This document shows positions 1-8,659 of a stretch of DNA of 64,000 nucleotides, one piece after another. Both the position numbers and the translations under genes were made by a program. Below the pieces are notes generated by a model. The model saw nothing but the letters and a program-made list of their open reading frames with translations. It did no database searches and had not been told where the DNA came from. The DNA comes from an uncultured Kordiimonas sp. (GTDB taxonomy: Bacteria > Pseudomonadota > Alphaproteobacteria > Sphingomonadales > Kordiimonadaceae), in NCBI GenBank assembly GCA_947500295.1, contig CANMRM010000003.1, positions 372,001 through 436,000 on the forward strand, written 5' to 3'. Position 1 is the stretch's first letter. Each line of letters opens with the position of its first letter.

Positions 1-413
1 CCGTATACCTCGTCGGTTGATACATGCAGGAACCGGAATGCCTCCTTGCCTTTTTCGTCCAGGGACAGCCAGTGGGTCCTTGCGGCTTCAAGCATATGAA
101 AAGTGCCAACGATGTTGGTCTGGATAAATTCCCCGGCGCCCGTGATTGAACGATCAACATGGCTTTCCGCAGCAAGGTGCATCACGCCGTCGGGCGCGTG
201 TTCCGCAAAAATCCGGTCGAGAGCAGCGCGGTCGCAGATGTCGGCTTTTTCAAAACGATAGTTTGGGCTGTCCTCGACCTCTTTCAGGGTTTCGAGGTTG
301 CCTGCATAGGTCAGTTTGTCAACATTGACAACCGAATGGCCGAGGTCGCGCACCAGGTGGCGGCAGACCGCAGAACCGATGAAACCGGCACCGCCGGTCA
401 CGAGAATTTTCAT
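1..413 (-). CDS. rfbB: dTDP-glucose 4,6-dehydratase, 5' part only (cut by window edge)
   Basis: Only the first 137 residues are inside the window; the rest lies to the left. The enzyme converts dTDP-glucose to dTDP-4-keto-6-deoxyglucose in dTDP-L-rhamnose synthesis. The N-terminus [14 protein letters not shown] carries the GxxGxxG NAD-binding turn of an extended [14 protein letters not shown] is characteristic of RmlB, and STDEVYG at the edge holds the catalytic Asp-Glu pair. The YxxxK motif would be outside. The ATG directly follows the rfbC stop (TAGATG), so the two are co-transcribed and probably translationally coupled. GDP-mannose 4,6-dehydratase is a less likely alternative; the rfbC neighbour favours the dTDP pathway. 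Confidence 0.93.
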   Translation of the reverse strand, partial: MKILVTGGAGFIGSAVCRHLVRDLGHSVVNVDKLTYAGNLETLKEVEDSPNYRFEKADICDRAALDRIFAEHAPDGVMHLAAESHVDRSITGAGEFIQTNIVGTFHMLEAARTHWLSLDEKGKEAFRFLHVSTDEVY

Positions 414-983
414 CTAACGGGTTTCCTCGTACAAAAATGGGGATTTAAAGTCGCAAAAACGGGCAAGTTTCTTGTCTTTATCAGATAAAATTAGGTCTTC
501 CGGGGGAAAGGGCCACTCAATCGCAAGGTCAGGGTCATCGAAGGCAAGGCCACTATCGCTTTCCGGTGCGTAAAAACTGGTCACTTTGTAGCAAAATTCG
601 GTATCTGGCTCGAGGGTGCAAAAAGCATGGGCGAACCCCGCCGGCACCCATAGCTGTTTCCAGTTTTCGCCACTAAGCTCAACGCTTGCGTGCTGACCAT
701 AGGTCGGCGAGCCGATGCGCAGGTCCACGATTACATCCACAACTCTGCCCTTTGGCACACGTACTAGCTTGCCCTGGGCATGCGGAGGCAGCTGAAAATG
801 CAGACCTCGCAATACACCGGCGTCGCGTGAAAGCGAATGATTGTCCTGGACAAAAGTAACGCCGGGCGCAACTTCTTCAAACGCGCGGGCACTGAATGTT
901 TCCGAGAAAAAACCACGTTCGTCTCCAAATCGTTTCGGAGTCAGAACAAAGGCGCCTGGTAGCGGAAGTTCTTCTATTTCCAT
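414..983 (-). CDS. rfbC: dTDP-4-dehydrorhamnose 3,5-epimerase
   Basis: A 189-residue cupin enzyme that epimerises dTDP-4-keto-6-deoxyglucose at C3 and C5 in dTDP-L-rhamnose synthesis. The RGLHFQ motif gives the catalytic His at about residue 62, Asp87 lies in VVDVIVDLR, Tyr132 in FCYKV matches the catalytic acid, and GFAHAF near 117-121 is the usual C-terminal strand motif. Length is normal for RmlC. It is the first gene of an rfbC-rfbB pair and is divergent from the glycosyltransferase starting at 1091, so the 107-bp gap probably holds both promoters. Family assignment is secure. Confidence 0.95.
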   Translation of the reverse strand: MEIEELPLPGAFVLTPKRFGDERGFFSETFSARAFEEVAPGVTFVQDNHSLSRDAGVLRGLHFQLPPHAQGKLVRVPKGRVVDVIVDLRIGSPTYGQHASVELSGENWKQLWVPAGFAHAFCTLEPDTEFCYKVTSFYAPESDSGLAFDDPDLAIEWPFPPEDLILSDKDKKLARFCDFKSPFLYEETR

Positions 984-1090
984 CAGCTTCCCTGAAAAAT
1001 AAGGCTGGTCACGAACACCGCGCCTTTATATTAAATGGCATAGGGAATGAAAAGCACCGATTGGAGGCAGTCGGGCAAAGAGGGAGTTTT

Positions 1091-2260
1091 ATGACAGCAG
1101 GTGTGCAATCCGACCTTGCAATAACAGACGCTGTCCGCAGTTTTGATGAGGCATGCGTCGATGCAAAGCTGTCGCTGTTCTCGAAAGGTGTCGACCTTGA
1201 AGAGGCCCATTTGCTCGCCTATTACCCCCCTATTCATCGCAACCCTTATCAGCACATGCTTTATGCCGCCGCATTCGAGCAGGGGTTTGCCTGCTTCCCG
1301 GTTCGCGACCTGGCAGACGTAGGGTCACCGCCGGTGAATGCCCCACTAGGGGTTCACTATCATTGGGTACACCGGGTTTTTGCCGGCGCGCAAACCAGCA
1401 GGGATGCCGAGCGCATGGCGCAGGGTTTTCTCGATCAGGTGGATCAGCAGAAAGACGCCGGGCTCAAAATCATCTGGACGGTGCACAACCTTCTTTCCCA
1501 CAGCGCGCAGTTTGTGGATGAAGAAATTGAGTTGCGTGCAGGCCTTGGCGATCGCGCAGATTTTGTACACATCATGAACCCGGCAACTGTAGAATTGTGC
1601 GCGCGCTACTATGAGCTCAATGCCAGCAAAACATTTCTGGTGCCGCATCCATCCTATTTTGGCGTATACGGCGACTATATTTCAGCCGAGCAGGCGCGCT
1701 TTGACCTTGGCATCACACCTGAGGACAAGACTTTGCTGCTGTTTGGGTCTCTCGGCGCGCACAAGGGCACACGTCAGTTCCTCCGGGCACTGGATAGCCT
1801 TGAAGCCGAGCTGGGCCACAGACTGCGCGTTCTGATCGCTGGCCAGCCCACAGATGCCGCCTATATGGAGGAAATTTATGCGCTTGCAGCCGACAAGCCA
1901 AATGTCTTCCTTTTCGAACGTCACATAGACGACCAGACGGTGCAAACCCTGTTCCGGGCAACGGACGCTGTTGTGTGCCCCTATGAAATTGGCCTGAATT
2001 CAGGGGTTGCTGCCACGGCGGCAACATTTGGACGGCCTTGCGTGGTGCCGGATATTCTTGTGCCCGCAATGGCAGGCGCAAGTGCCGGAATTGTCGGGTT
2101 CAACCCTATGGACCGGTCGAGCCTTTCAATTGCCATAGCGCGCGCGCTCGAGGCCCGTGGTAACCCGGCAACGGAAACAGCGCTCATTCACTGGGCTGAA
2201 ATGCACCGGCCACGTGCCATGTCGCGGTCCTTCTTTGAAGCACTGCGCATGCGGTGGTGA
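1091..2260 (+). CDS. GT-B fold glycosyltransferase (GT4-like)
   Basis: A 389-residue cytoplasmic or membrane-associated glycosyltransferase, probably building the surface polysaccharide whose sugar nucleotides are made by the neighbours. The N-terminal half has HYHWVHR and IIWTVHNLL, typical of GT-B acceptor domains. The C-terminal half has LLLFGSLGAHKGTRQFL (the donor-domain strand and K-G turn), and VVCPYEIGLNSGVAATAA resembles the nucleotide-sugar E-x7-E region. I chose ATG 1091, preceded by an AGAGGGA Shine-Dalgarno. An open frame runs upstream to 896 but would overlap rfbC and adds no family-like sequence. Donor and acceptor cannot be told from sequence. Confidence 0.8.
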   Translation: MTAGVQSDLAITDAVRSFDEACVDAKLSLFSKGVDLEEAHLLAYYPPIHRNPYQHMLYAAAFEQGFACFPVRDLADVGSPPVNAPLGVHYHWVHRVFAGAQTSRDAERMAQGFLDQVDQQKDAGLKIIWTVHNLLSHSAQFVDEEIELRAGLGDRADFVHIMNPATVELCARYYELNASKTFLVPHPSYFGVYGDYISAEQARFDLGITPEDKTLLLFGSLGAHKGTRQFLRALDSLEAELGHRLRVLIAGQPTDAAYMEEIYALAADKPNVFLFERHIDDQTVQTLFRATDAVVCPYEIGLNSGVAATAATFGRPCVVPDILVPAMAGASAGIVGFNPMDRSSLSIAIARALEARGNPATETALIHWAEMHRPRAMSRSFFEALRMRW

Positions 2261-2266
2261 TGGCCT

Positions 2267-3268
2267 GTGGCATCTAAAAAATCATCCAGACGCAGCAACC
2301 CTCATGCCCGAAAACTTGTCCGGGCCGGCTACAGGCGCTTGCCCAGGTTTCTTCTGGCGCTCGCGAAGCTGTGCCTCGCCAATCCTTTCGTCTATAAGCC
2401 TGCGCTGCTGCCGCGCCGAAAGATCACCGTGTTGGGGAGGGTATCACGCGGTGGCCAGCATTGTTTCCGGCTTTCAGTCGCAACCGGAGGCCTCGTTCAG
2501 GAGCGTGCCGTTGCGAAGCTCACGATCTCCTGCTTCTCGCTATTTGGTATGAAGTTGTCATCGGTCAACCGTCATGACACGCATCAGCTGTTCGCCGATC
2601 CCCTTGATACCATCGAGCCACAACCGATCTATTTTGCCCTTCCAAAGGGAGCGTTCTGGGTCACCGCAACAATAGAGCGGCTGACCGATACGCAGCATGT
2701 AGGAATGGTCGGGAGTCTACGGCCCAACACTATTGTGTCCAGCCAGAGAGGTGGGCCTGTCAGCTCGCTGGAGCAGGCCCTGAATTCGAGGGACAGGTTG
2801 GCGCTGGAGACGCACCTTGAACAGGCACGCGTTGCCTGTGACCGAAAGACGGCATGCCTTGTTCTTGCACGTTTGGTGTTTCTCGAGCACCGCGAACATG
2901 ATCAAACCCTGCTTCGCCAAATTAATGACATTCAGCACACGCTTGACCACTTGCCTGCGGCCAGACGTGCAGGCCATGACATGCCAGGTTTTGACTACAA
3001 GGAACTGCAGACAGCACCGTGGAAAAATTCGGTGCTACTTTCAAGTTGGCTCAAGAGTGAAATCCTGGGCCTCGATCGCAGCGATTTGCCGGTTGTGTCG
3101 GTTGGTGCAGGTCCAAACGAAGTCCTCAGGCTTATGGCGGCTGTTCATGCAGGCAAAATGATCTCGCTTGATGGTACTGGTGATTGGGACACCGGCGATC
3201 TGCCCTGGATAAGCAAACGTGATATCGATGCCATTCTCGCGTTGACGCATGAGAGTGCACCCCTATAG
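2267..3268 (+). CDS. Unrecognised protein in the polysaccharide locus
   Basis: A 333-residue frame starting at GTG 2267, six bases after the glycosyltransferase stop, and overlapping the 5' flank of manC. I do not recognise the family. The N-terminus is very basic (KKSSRRSNPHARK, RRLPRF) and has no signal peptide. The middle is rich in beta-prone stretches, and the C-terminal third contains VVSVGAGPNEVLRL, a glycine turn that recalls nucleotide- or SAM-binding folds but is not diagnostic. Tight packing between two polysaccharide genes suggests a role in glycan assembly or modification. No in-frame ATG was found at the 5' end, so the GTG start is the best guess. Confidence 0.6.
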   Translation: MASKKSSRRSNPHARKLVRAGYRRLPRFLLALAKLCLANPFVYKPALLPRRKITVLGRVSRGGQHCFRLSVATGGLVQERAVAKLTISCFSLFGMKLSSVNRHDTHQLFADPLDTIEPQPIYFALPKGAFWVTATIERLTDTQHVGMVGSLRPNTIVSSQRGGPVSSLEQALNSRDRLALETHLEQARVACDRKTACLVLARLVFLEHREHDQTLLRQINDIQHTLDHLPAARRAGHDMPGFDYKELQTAPWKNSVLLSSWLKSEILGLDRSDLPVVSVGAGPNEVLRLMAAVHAGKMISLDGTGDWDTGDLPWISKRDIDAILALTHESAPL

Positions 3269-3311
3269 TTCATTGAACGATGAACCGGGGGAAGTGAAAG
3301 CAGGGTATGCC

Positions 3312-4745
3312 ATGAAACATCAGATAAAACCTGTCATCCTGTCGGGCGGCGCCGGGTCGCGCCTGTGGCCGCTGTCCCGGTCCAAGTATCCCAAGCAGTT
3401 TTTGCCAATGCTTGGTAGCAAAAGCCTTTTCACGCAAACGCTGGAGCGCGTATCGGAAGCATATGGTTTTCAACCGGCAATGGTGGTCGCCAACGAGCAT
3501 CACCGCTTCATCGTCAACGAGCAGGTTGCCGGCGCGGGGCTGGAGCTTGATGCCCTTCTGCTGGAACCGGTTGGGCGCAACACGGCACCTGCATTTGCAG
3601 TTGCGGCGCTGAAGGCAGCGGAATCCGAAGCTGATCAGCTGTTGCTTTTCCTGCCATCGGACCATGTGATCCTTGATACGCCGGGTTTTCACAAAGCGGT
3701 TGCCCTGGCAGCGGACGCTGCTGACGCTGGTCAATTGTGCTGTTTTGGTATGACGCCGACAAGGCCGGACACCGGTTATGGCTATATTGCCTCAGGGTCC
3801 GCACTCGAGGGCGTTGACGGTGCCTTCCATATCGATGGATTTCGGGAAAAACCGGATGAGGCTACTGCCAAGGACTATCTTGCGGCGGGTGACTATAGCT
3901 GGAATAGCGGCATGTTCCTCATGAAAGCCTCGGTCTTGCTTCAGGAGTTTGAAAAACTGCAACCCGCCATGCTGGAAGGGTGCCGGAAAGCGCTGGCGTC
4001 TGTGGAAGCCGACCTGAACTTCCTGCGGATGGATGAAGCTGTGTTTTCGAAGGTCCCTGCCGATTCAGTTGATTATGCAATCATGGAAAAAACCGACAAG
4101 GCGGCCGTTGTCCCGGCAGAGTTTGGCTGGTCGGACGTGGGCAGTTTCTCCGCGCTTGCCGATGTGCAGGCGGCGGATGGCTCCGGCAATGTCACGGTAG
4201 GCGATGTACTGCTTGAAGACGCCAAAAACTGCTTCGTTTCCAGCGAAAACAAGCTTGTTACGCTGCTGGGCGTAGAAGACCTGATTGTGGTTTCCACGGA
4301 TGATGCCGTCCTCGTCGCGCCCAAGGAGCGCGATCAGGATATTAAAAAGATTGTAGACAGGTTGAAGCGCTCGGACAGGATCGAGGCGGATTTCCACACC
4401 ACCGTTTACCGGCCCTGGGGCAATTATCGGGGCGTCGCCGAAGGGGATCGGTATCAGGTAAAGGAAATTGAGGTGTATCCCGGCAAGCGCCTTTCGCTGC
4501 AAAAACACCATCACCGGGCCGAACACTGGGTGATCGTTGAAGGCTCGGCGATCGTCACCCGCGATGATGAAGAACTTCTTCTGAGCGAAAACGAGTCTGT
4601 CTATTTGCCGCTTGGTGCTGTCCATCGGCTTTCCAACCCGGGAAAGATCAACCTGAAACTGATTGAAGTGCAGTCGGGTTCCTATCTGGGAGAGGATGAC
4701 ATTGTGCGGCTTGAGGATGATTTTAACCGCGAAGTAGACAAGTAG
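3312..4745 (+). CDS. manC: Mannose-1-phosphate guanylyltransferase / mannose-6-phosphate isomerase (bifunctional)
   Basis: A 477-residue type II PMI-GMP enzyme (ManC/AlgA/XanB family) that makes GDP-mannose from mannose-6-phosphate. The N-terminal pyrophosphorylase domain has LSGGAGSRLWPLSR at residues 10-23 and FREKP near 178. The C-terminal cupin isomerase domain (about 370-470) has RPWGNY, LQKHHHRAEHW (zinc ligands) and LPLGAVHRLSNPG. Full length for the family. ATG 3312 is preceded by AGCAGGG; the frame stays open to 3249 but that extension overlaps the upstream gene and is not family-like. It ends three bases from the convergent PAS gene. It probably supplies mannose or fucose-type donors to the adjacent glycosyltransferase. 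Confidence 0.95.
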   Translation: MKHQIKPVILSGGAGSRLWPLSRSKYPKQFLPMLGSKSLFTQTLERVSEAYGFQPAMVVANEHHRFIVNEQVAGAGLELDALLLEPVGRNTAPAFAVAALKAAESEADQLLLFLPSDHVILDTPGFHKAVALAADAADAGQLCCFGMTPTRPDTGYGYIASGSALEGVDGAFHIDGFREKPDEATAKDYLAAGDYSWNSGMFLMKASVLLQEFEKLQPAMLEGCRKALASVEADLNFLRMDEAVFSKVPADSVDYAIMEKTDKAAVVPAEFGWSDVGSFSALADVQAADGSGNVTVGDVLLEDAKNCFVSSENKLVTLLGVEDLIVVSTDDAVLVAPKERDQDIKKIVDRLKRSDRIEADFHTTVYRPWGNYRGVAEGDRYQVKEIEVYPGKRLSLQKHHHRAEHWVIVEGSAIVTRDDEELLLSENESVYLPLGAVHRLSNPGKINLKLIEVQSGSYLGEDDIVRLEDDFNREVDK

Positions 4746-4748
4746 CCT

Positions 4749-5330
4749 TTATCGCGAAAGGTTCTGGTACCCTTGCATGGTCAGGTCGAATTCGGCCTGG
4801 TTGCCGATGTTGGCCTCGGCACAGACGACCTCCTCGGGTTCAATGGGCGCATAGAGATTGTCGGAATAGATTCGGTGATCCACTGTCACCAGAACAAGAT
4901 AGCCGCTAATATGGTTGGTGTCCGGGTTTGCGAGGGCAAAACCCGATTCCATTGTGCGCAGGTGGCGCCTGTTGGTATAGCAAAACAGCCCGTGGCTGTT
5001 AACCATGGAGGTGAGTGTGTTCATGCGGTCAATCATGGAAAGATAGGTTTCGCGGCACACGTCATAGGGGTGATCGCACACAAGCAGGCCAGTGAAATCC
5101 TGCTTGTACTCATCCACGACATGCGTACCAACAATCGTAAAGCGTGGTCCGTCGTCCGAGTTGCGGATTTTAACAATATTTGGCAACAGGGGTTTGAACT
5201 TCGAAGGATCGATCGCGGGTTCAGGCACTCTGCCTGACACGTCCCGGTGATGCAGCCAGAATTCATAGAACTCCTGGTGCATCTCAATGATGTTTGACTT
5301 ATCGCCCATGACGGGTGCAATCCCTGACAC
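4749..5330 (-). CDS. PAS_5-type sensory domain protein
   Basis: A 193-residue soluble protein resembling the PAS_5 family common in Alphaproteobacteria: an N-terminal helix (EMHQEFYEFWLHHRD), then VPEPAIDPSKFKPLLPNIV, then a PAS-like core with FTIVGTHVVDEYKQDFTG and a closing strand SGYLVLVTVDHRIY. There is no attached output domain, so partners are unknown. A second in-frame ATG at residue 8 (MGDKSN) is a possible start. Two distant relatives sit at 50524 and 51179. It lies between manC and galU on the galU strand, which may hint at control of polysaccharide or attachment, but that is inference. Confidence 0.75.
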   Translation of the reverse strand: MSGIAPVMGDKSNIIEMHQEFYEFWLHHRDVSGRVPEPAIDPSKFKPLLPNIVKIRNSDDGPRFTIVGTHVVDEYKQDFTGLLVCDHPYDVCRETYLSMIDRMNTLTSMVNSHGLFCYTNRRHLRTMESGFALANPDTNHISGYLVLVTVDHRIYSDNLYAPIEPEEVVCAEANIGNQAEFDLTMQGYQNLSR

Positions 5331-5421
5331 TTGTCATGACCCCCAAAGAGCACTGTACGCACCGGGAGCTGCAGTAGATTAGTTTAGTCGGAATTGTATT
5401 TACGCAATGAATGACATGGTC

Positions 5422-6288
5422 CTACCTAAATGTAATCAGTTGCCGGATTTCGTTGGCCATATGCGGGTCTTCGGCGGCCAGCGACAGGTTGGCCATCAGC
5501 CAACCGATTTTGCTGCCGCAATCGAAGCGGGTCCCATCAAACTCGATAGCATGAAAAGGCTGTTTGCCGATCAGTTCAGCCATTGCATCCGTAAGCTGGA
5601 TTTCACCGCCAGCGCCGACTGCTTTTTTGTTCAGATGGTCCATCACCTCAGGCTGCAGAATGTATCGCCCCACAACTGCGTGTGTCGAGGGGGCATCTTC
5701 CGGGTGCGGCTTCTCAACCAGCCCTTCGACAGCTATGTGACTGCCAGTATGCTCGCCGGGCGTTATCACGCCGTATTTTGATGTGTCTTCGCGCGAAACA
5801 TTCATGGAGGCGACCATGTTGCCACCAAGCTCATTGTAAGCTTCTACCATCTGCCTAAGCGCGCCGGGGCGGCCTTTGATCAGGTCATCGGGCAGGGCAA
5901 CCGCAAAAGGATTGTCTCCTACCAGTTTGCGCGCGCACCATATGGCGTGCCCAAGGCCCAGCGGGCGCATTTGGCGTACGTAGGAAATGCGGCCTTCTTC
6001 AAGAAGCATGGAGCGCGCCACGTCCAGAGCGTCTTCCTTGCCTTTTTCCTGAAGAATTTTCTCCAGTTCGTACGCATGGTCGAAATGATCTTCCATCACC
6101 TGTTTGTTGCGACCTGTCACCAAAATGATGTCTTCGATGCCGGCCTCAAGAGCCTCTTCAACCGCATACTGGATCAGGGGCTTGTCGAGCACAGGCAGCA
6201 TCTCTTTCGGGATGGCTTTGGTGGCAGGCAGAAAACGGGTGCCAAGACCAGCGACCGGAAGCACGATTTTTTTGATAGGAGCGTTCAT
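5422..6288 (-). CDS. galU: UTP--glucose-1-phosphate uridylyltransferase
   Basis: A 288-residue cytoplasmic enzyme making UDP-glucose. PVAGLGTRFLPATKAIPKEM at residues 11-30 is the nucleotide-binding signature of GalU, VEEALEAGIEDIILVTGRNK follows as expected, and VEKPHPEDAPS and GGEIQLTDAM are later family motifs. Length is typical. It lies 32 bp downstream of pgi on the same strand, so pgi-galU is probably one transcript taking fructose-6-phosphate toward UDP-glucose. Confidence 0.96.
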   Translation of the reverse strand: MNAPIKKIVLPVAGLGTRFLPATKAIPKEMLPVLDKPLIQYAVEEALEAGIEDIILVTGRNKQVMEDHFDHAYELEKILQEKGKEDALDVARSMLLEEGRISYVRQMRPLGLGHAIWCARKLVGDNPFAVALPDDLIKGRPGALRQMVEAYNELGGNMVASMNVSREDTSKYGVITPGEHTGSHIAVEGLVEKPHPEDAPSTHAVVGRYILQPEVMDHLNKKAVGAGGEIQLTDAMAELIGKQPFHAIEFDGTRFDCGSKIGWLMANLSLAAEDPHMANEIRQLITFR

Positions 6289-6320
6289 GACAATTCCTTC
6301 ACATAACAGGCCAAGAGGCT

Positions 6321-7616
6321 TTATAGATCTGCCAAATATTGGCGTGTAAGTATCTTGCCTTCTTCAACCGCTGGCTGGTCGAAAGCGTTAACCCCCATCA
6401 AGTGCGCAGTCACCACGGTTTCTAACATGAAAGAAACGAAAAGGCCGCCCAGATTTTCCTCGCTCAGACGATCAATAACAAGTTCGCGCACCATGCGACC
6501 CTTTCCGCGCAGGGTTTCCTGGGTTGCGCGCGATTGACAGGTCACTGTGTCGCCGATGGTGCGACCGGCCATATAGTCGAGGCCGTATGACTTGGCTTCG
6601 GCTGGGTCAATCCGCGGACCTTCTCCAAGGCTTGGCACCGTCACGAACGTGCAGAATTTGTCATTGGGGCCATCCAGGAACAGCTGGAGCTGGCTGTGTT
6701 GGTCCACAGGGCCAATCGCACGGATGGGCGTGGTACCAAGGCCGTCCTTGCCCAGGCTTTCAGCCCACAATTGGCCATGCCAGCGGGTGAAGGCGCGCAA
6801 GGCTTCTGCATAGGGCATGAGCAGGACCTGCGTCACACTTTTATGCTGGTGCAGTGTGTGTGTCAGCGCAGCACCGACAACCGCAGCTGATGCGCCGGGA
6901 TTTTCGCAGAAATCAGAGCTGACATCTTCCGCTCCTTTTCGGAATTTTGCCGCTGATAAACCCGATACAGCAACCGGCAGCATGCCAACCGTGGTCAGGA
7001 CGCTGAAGCGTCCGCCAACGTCTGTGGGGTGATCGAGAATGGGCGACCCGAGTTTTTCGCCGTAAGTCCGGAGTGGTCGTTCGCCGGGTTCCGTGATGAA
7101 GGTGAAGTGGGCACCGAGCGCGTCGCCGCTGACCTTGGTCTCCAACCATGCCCTGCAGGCCAGGAGCTGCGCCAGCGTTTCTGCCGTGGTGCCGGACTTG
7201 GAAATGGCGAGCACATGGGTCTTTGCTGGTTCAAGGGCGGCAAAAAGCCGGTCCATTTCAAACGGGCACAGGCTGTCAGGCGTGTGAATATGTGTGTTGG
7301 TGCCCGCGACATGGTCGGGCAGATAACGGGAAATAGCGATTGCGGCTTGCGCGCCCAGGCTGGAGCCGCCCGTTCCCAGCACGATCAGATGTTTGAAACC
7401 CGCGCGGATGTGAGTGGCAGCGGTAGCGACATCCGTCAGCTCCGGCCCCTCGGACGATTGTTTCGCGAAAGGCAGCAGCCCGGTCTCTGCCAGTTCGGTG
7501 GCATAAGCAGTCGCGCGTCGCAGGTTTTCTGCGTAAGCCTCGGAAAGGCCGTCGCGCTGCAGCTGTATTTCAAGGCTTTCAGCGCCGAAGTTCATTTCAA
7601 ACATAACGAAATTCAT
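6321..7616 (-). CDS. pgi: Glucose-6-phosphate isomerase
   Basis: About 431 residues; interconverts glucose-6-phosphate and fructose-6-phosphate. Two SIS domains are visible: LGTGGSSLGAQAA and SKSGTTAETLAQ (phosphate-binding serines and threonines) in the first half, and the C-terminal PGI signature NAFDQPAVEEGK. It is shorter than the roughly 550-residue E. coli enzyme and belongs to the compact bacterial type. Start choice is uncertain: the frame extends to a TTG at 7622, and in-frame ATGs lie at 7616, 7604 and 7595. I chose 7616, with a weak GGA just upstream. Together with galU it links central carbon to sugar nucleotides. Confidence 0.92.
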   Translation of the reverse strand: MNFVMFEMNFGAESLEIQLQRDGLSEAYAENLRRATAYATELAETGLLPFAKQSSEGPELTDVATAATHIRAGFKHLIVLGTGGSSLGAQAAIAISRYLPDHVAGTNTHIHTPDSLCPFEMDRLFAALEPAKTHVLAISKSGTTAETLAQLLACRAWLETKVSGDALGAHFTFITEPGERPLRTYGEKLGSPILDHPTDVGGRFSVLTTVGMLPVAVSGLSAAKFRKGAEDVSSDFCENPGASAAVVGAALTHTLHQHKSVTQVLLMPYAEALRAFTRWHGQLWAESLGKDGLGTTPIRAIGPVDQHSQLQLFLDGPNDKFCTFVTVPSLGEGPRIDPAEAKSYGLDYMAGRTIGDTVTCQSRATQETLRGKGRMVRELVIDRLSEENLGGLFVSFMLETVVTAHLMGVNAFDQPAVEEGKILTRQYLADL

Positions 7617-7733
7617 TTCCAAAAAATGTAATTGTACACCGTAAAAACTGAGGGTGATGGTGTCAATCAGGGCTGAGGTGTTCGCCCCTTTCAGGTTGCG
7701 GTGGGACTGTAGGTAGCCACTGTGACGCCTGTG

Positions 7734-8405
7734 TTACGCCTCTTTTTTTGTGAAGCGGGTAAACTCGTCCAATTCCGCTTTTGTCGGATCCATTTTTGGT
7801 TCCTGCCGGCTACGGGCCCGGAACCATAAATTGAAGGCCCATTTTTCTCCGGCCTCGACCGGCATGCCAGCATGCAGCGTCAGCGGGTGCTTGCGCACAG
7901 TGCCATCTGCGGTGTTGTGAAAAACGAGCAGCTTGCCCTGCTCAGCAGGCACAGAGAGGTTGAGTTTGGTAAAGCTTGTCGCGCCGCCCCTAGGCACAGT
8001 GTTGAGGTAGCCAAGCGCCGTGACCAGCCGCTGACCGCCGAGCGTCCAGTTGCGCTTGCCGGTTTCTGTTGTGGGGTCGAACGCGTCGAAATGCGCACGA
8101 TACTCTGCGCCGGCCTGATAGTTGATCACCTGAAAGCTTTCAGCGTGTGACAGCGGAATGCCAATAAGGTTTGCAACGCGCCGGGCGACGGCCGTGAAAA
8201 CATCATCTGCGTAATGATTGACCCAAAGGACATTGTTTGTTCGGGCATCGGAGACGACACCATCGTCCGGTCCTGAAACCTTCGCGCGGTCCATATGTTC
8301 CTGCTTGGCGTACTTGATGATGTGCAGGCATTCCTGCGGACTCAGGAATTTGTCGATGGTGTAAACGCGCGGTGTTTCATTCAGATCAATTATTAAACGT
8401 TGCAT
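7734..8405 (-). CDS. 2-oxoglutarate/Fe(II) prolyl 4-hydroxylase-like oxygenase
   Basis: A 223-residue enzyme of the P4Hc type. The iron triad is visible: His105 and Asp107 in YRAHFDAFD and His178 in LTLHAGMPV, with Lys188 (GEKWAFNLWFR) positioned to bind 2-oxoglutarate. R55-T-N-N (SDARTNNVLW) matches the substrate-side motif of bacterial and viral prolyl hydroxylases. No signal peptide, so it acts in the cytoplasm, on an unknown protein or peptide. Its 5' side faces a 254-bp gap toward the lipoprotein gene at 8660. Confidence 0.88.
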   Translation of the reverse strand: MQRLIIDLNETPRVYTIDKFLSPQECLHIIKYAKQEHMDRAKVSGPDDGVVSDARTNNVLWVNHYADDVFTAVARRVANLIGIPLSHAESFQVINYQAGAEYRAHFDAFDPTTETGKRNWTLGGQRLVTALGYLNTVPRGGATSFTKLNLSVPAEQGKLLVFHNTADGTVRKHPLTLHAGMPVEAGEKWAFNLWFRARSRQEPKMDPTKAELDEFTRFTKKEA

Positions 8406-8496
8406 AGTCGGTACCGAGATGGATGTTGTTCAGATGCGACTTTAATCCCTGATTTTGTTTCCACCAGCATTAAGTGTCTCTGTATCAGGAGTTTTC

Positions 8497-8538
8497 ATGG
8501 TGTTCAGGTGTCGATTGGAAAGTACGGGAAGCCTTTGA
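8497..8538 (+). CDS. Possible 13-residue leader peptide
   Basis: ATG 8497 lies five bases after a strong AGGAG Shine-Dalgarno (8487-8491) and opens a 13-codon frame, MVFRCRLESTGSL, whose last codons and TGA fall inside the hairpin at 8529-8545. No run of one amino-acid codon is present, so a classic amino-acid attenuator is not obvious. The placement upstream of the lipoprotein gene at 8660 resembles leader-peptide control. It may also be chance; there is no independent evidence of translation. Confidence 0.3.
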   Translation: MVFRCRLESTGSL

Positions 8539-8549
8539 TCGGCTTTTTT
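8529..8549 (+). terminator. Short hairpin plus T-run, candidate attenuator
   Basis: AAGCC (8529-8533) pairs with GGCTT (8541-8545) around a 7-base loop and is followed by a run of T to 8549. The stem is short, so termination would be weak. No + strand gene ends just upstream, so if functional it ends a short leader RNA and would act as an attenuator for the gene at 8660. Confidence 0.35.
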
Positions 8550-8659
8550 GTCACAAGATGCTGAGGTTTCTGGACATCAGCTACAATATATGGAAAAAAT
8601 AGCACCATATCCGACAACTCGCTTTTTTGCGGGGCTGGCAGCGTTTGGGGAGTGATTTC

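Noticed and set aside
896-1090. N-terminal extension of the glycosyltransferase frame
   Set aside because: It overlaps rfbC and lacks family-like sequence; ATG 1091 has a good ribosome-binding site.
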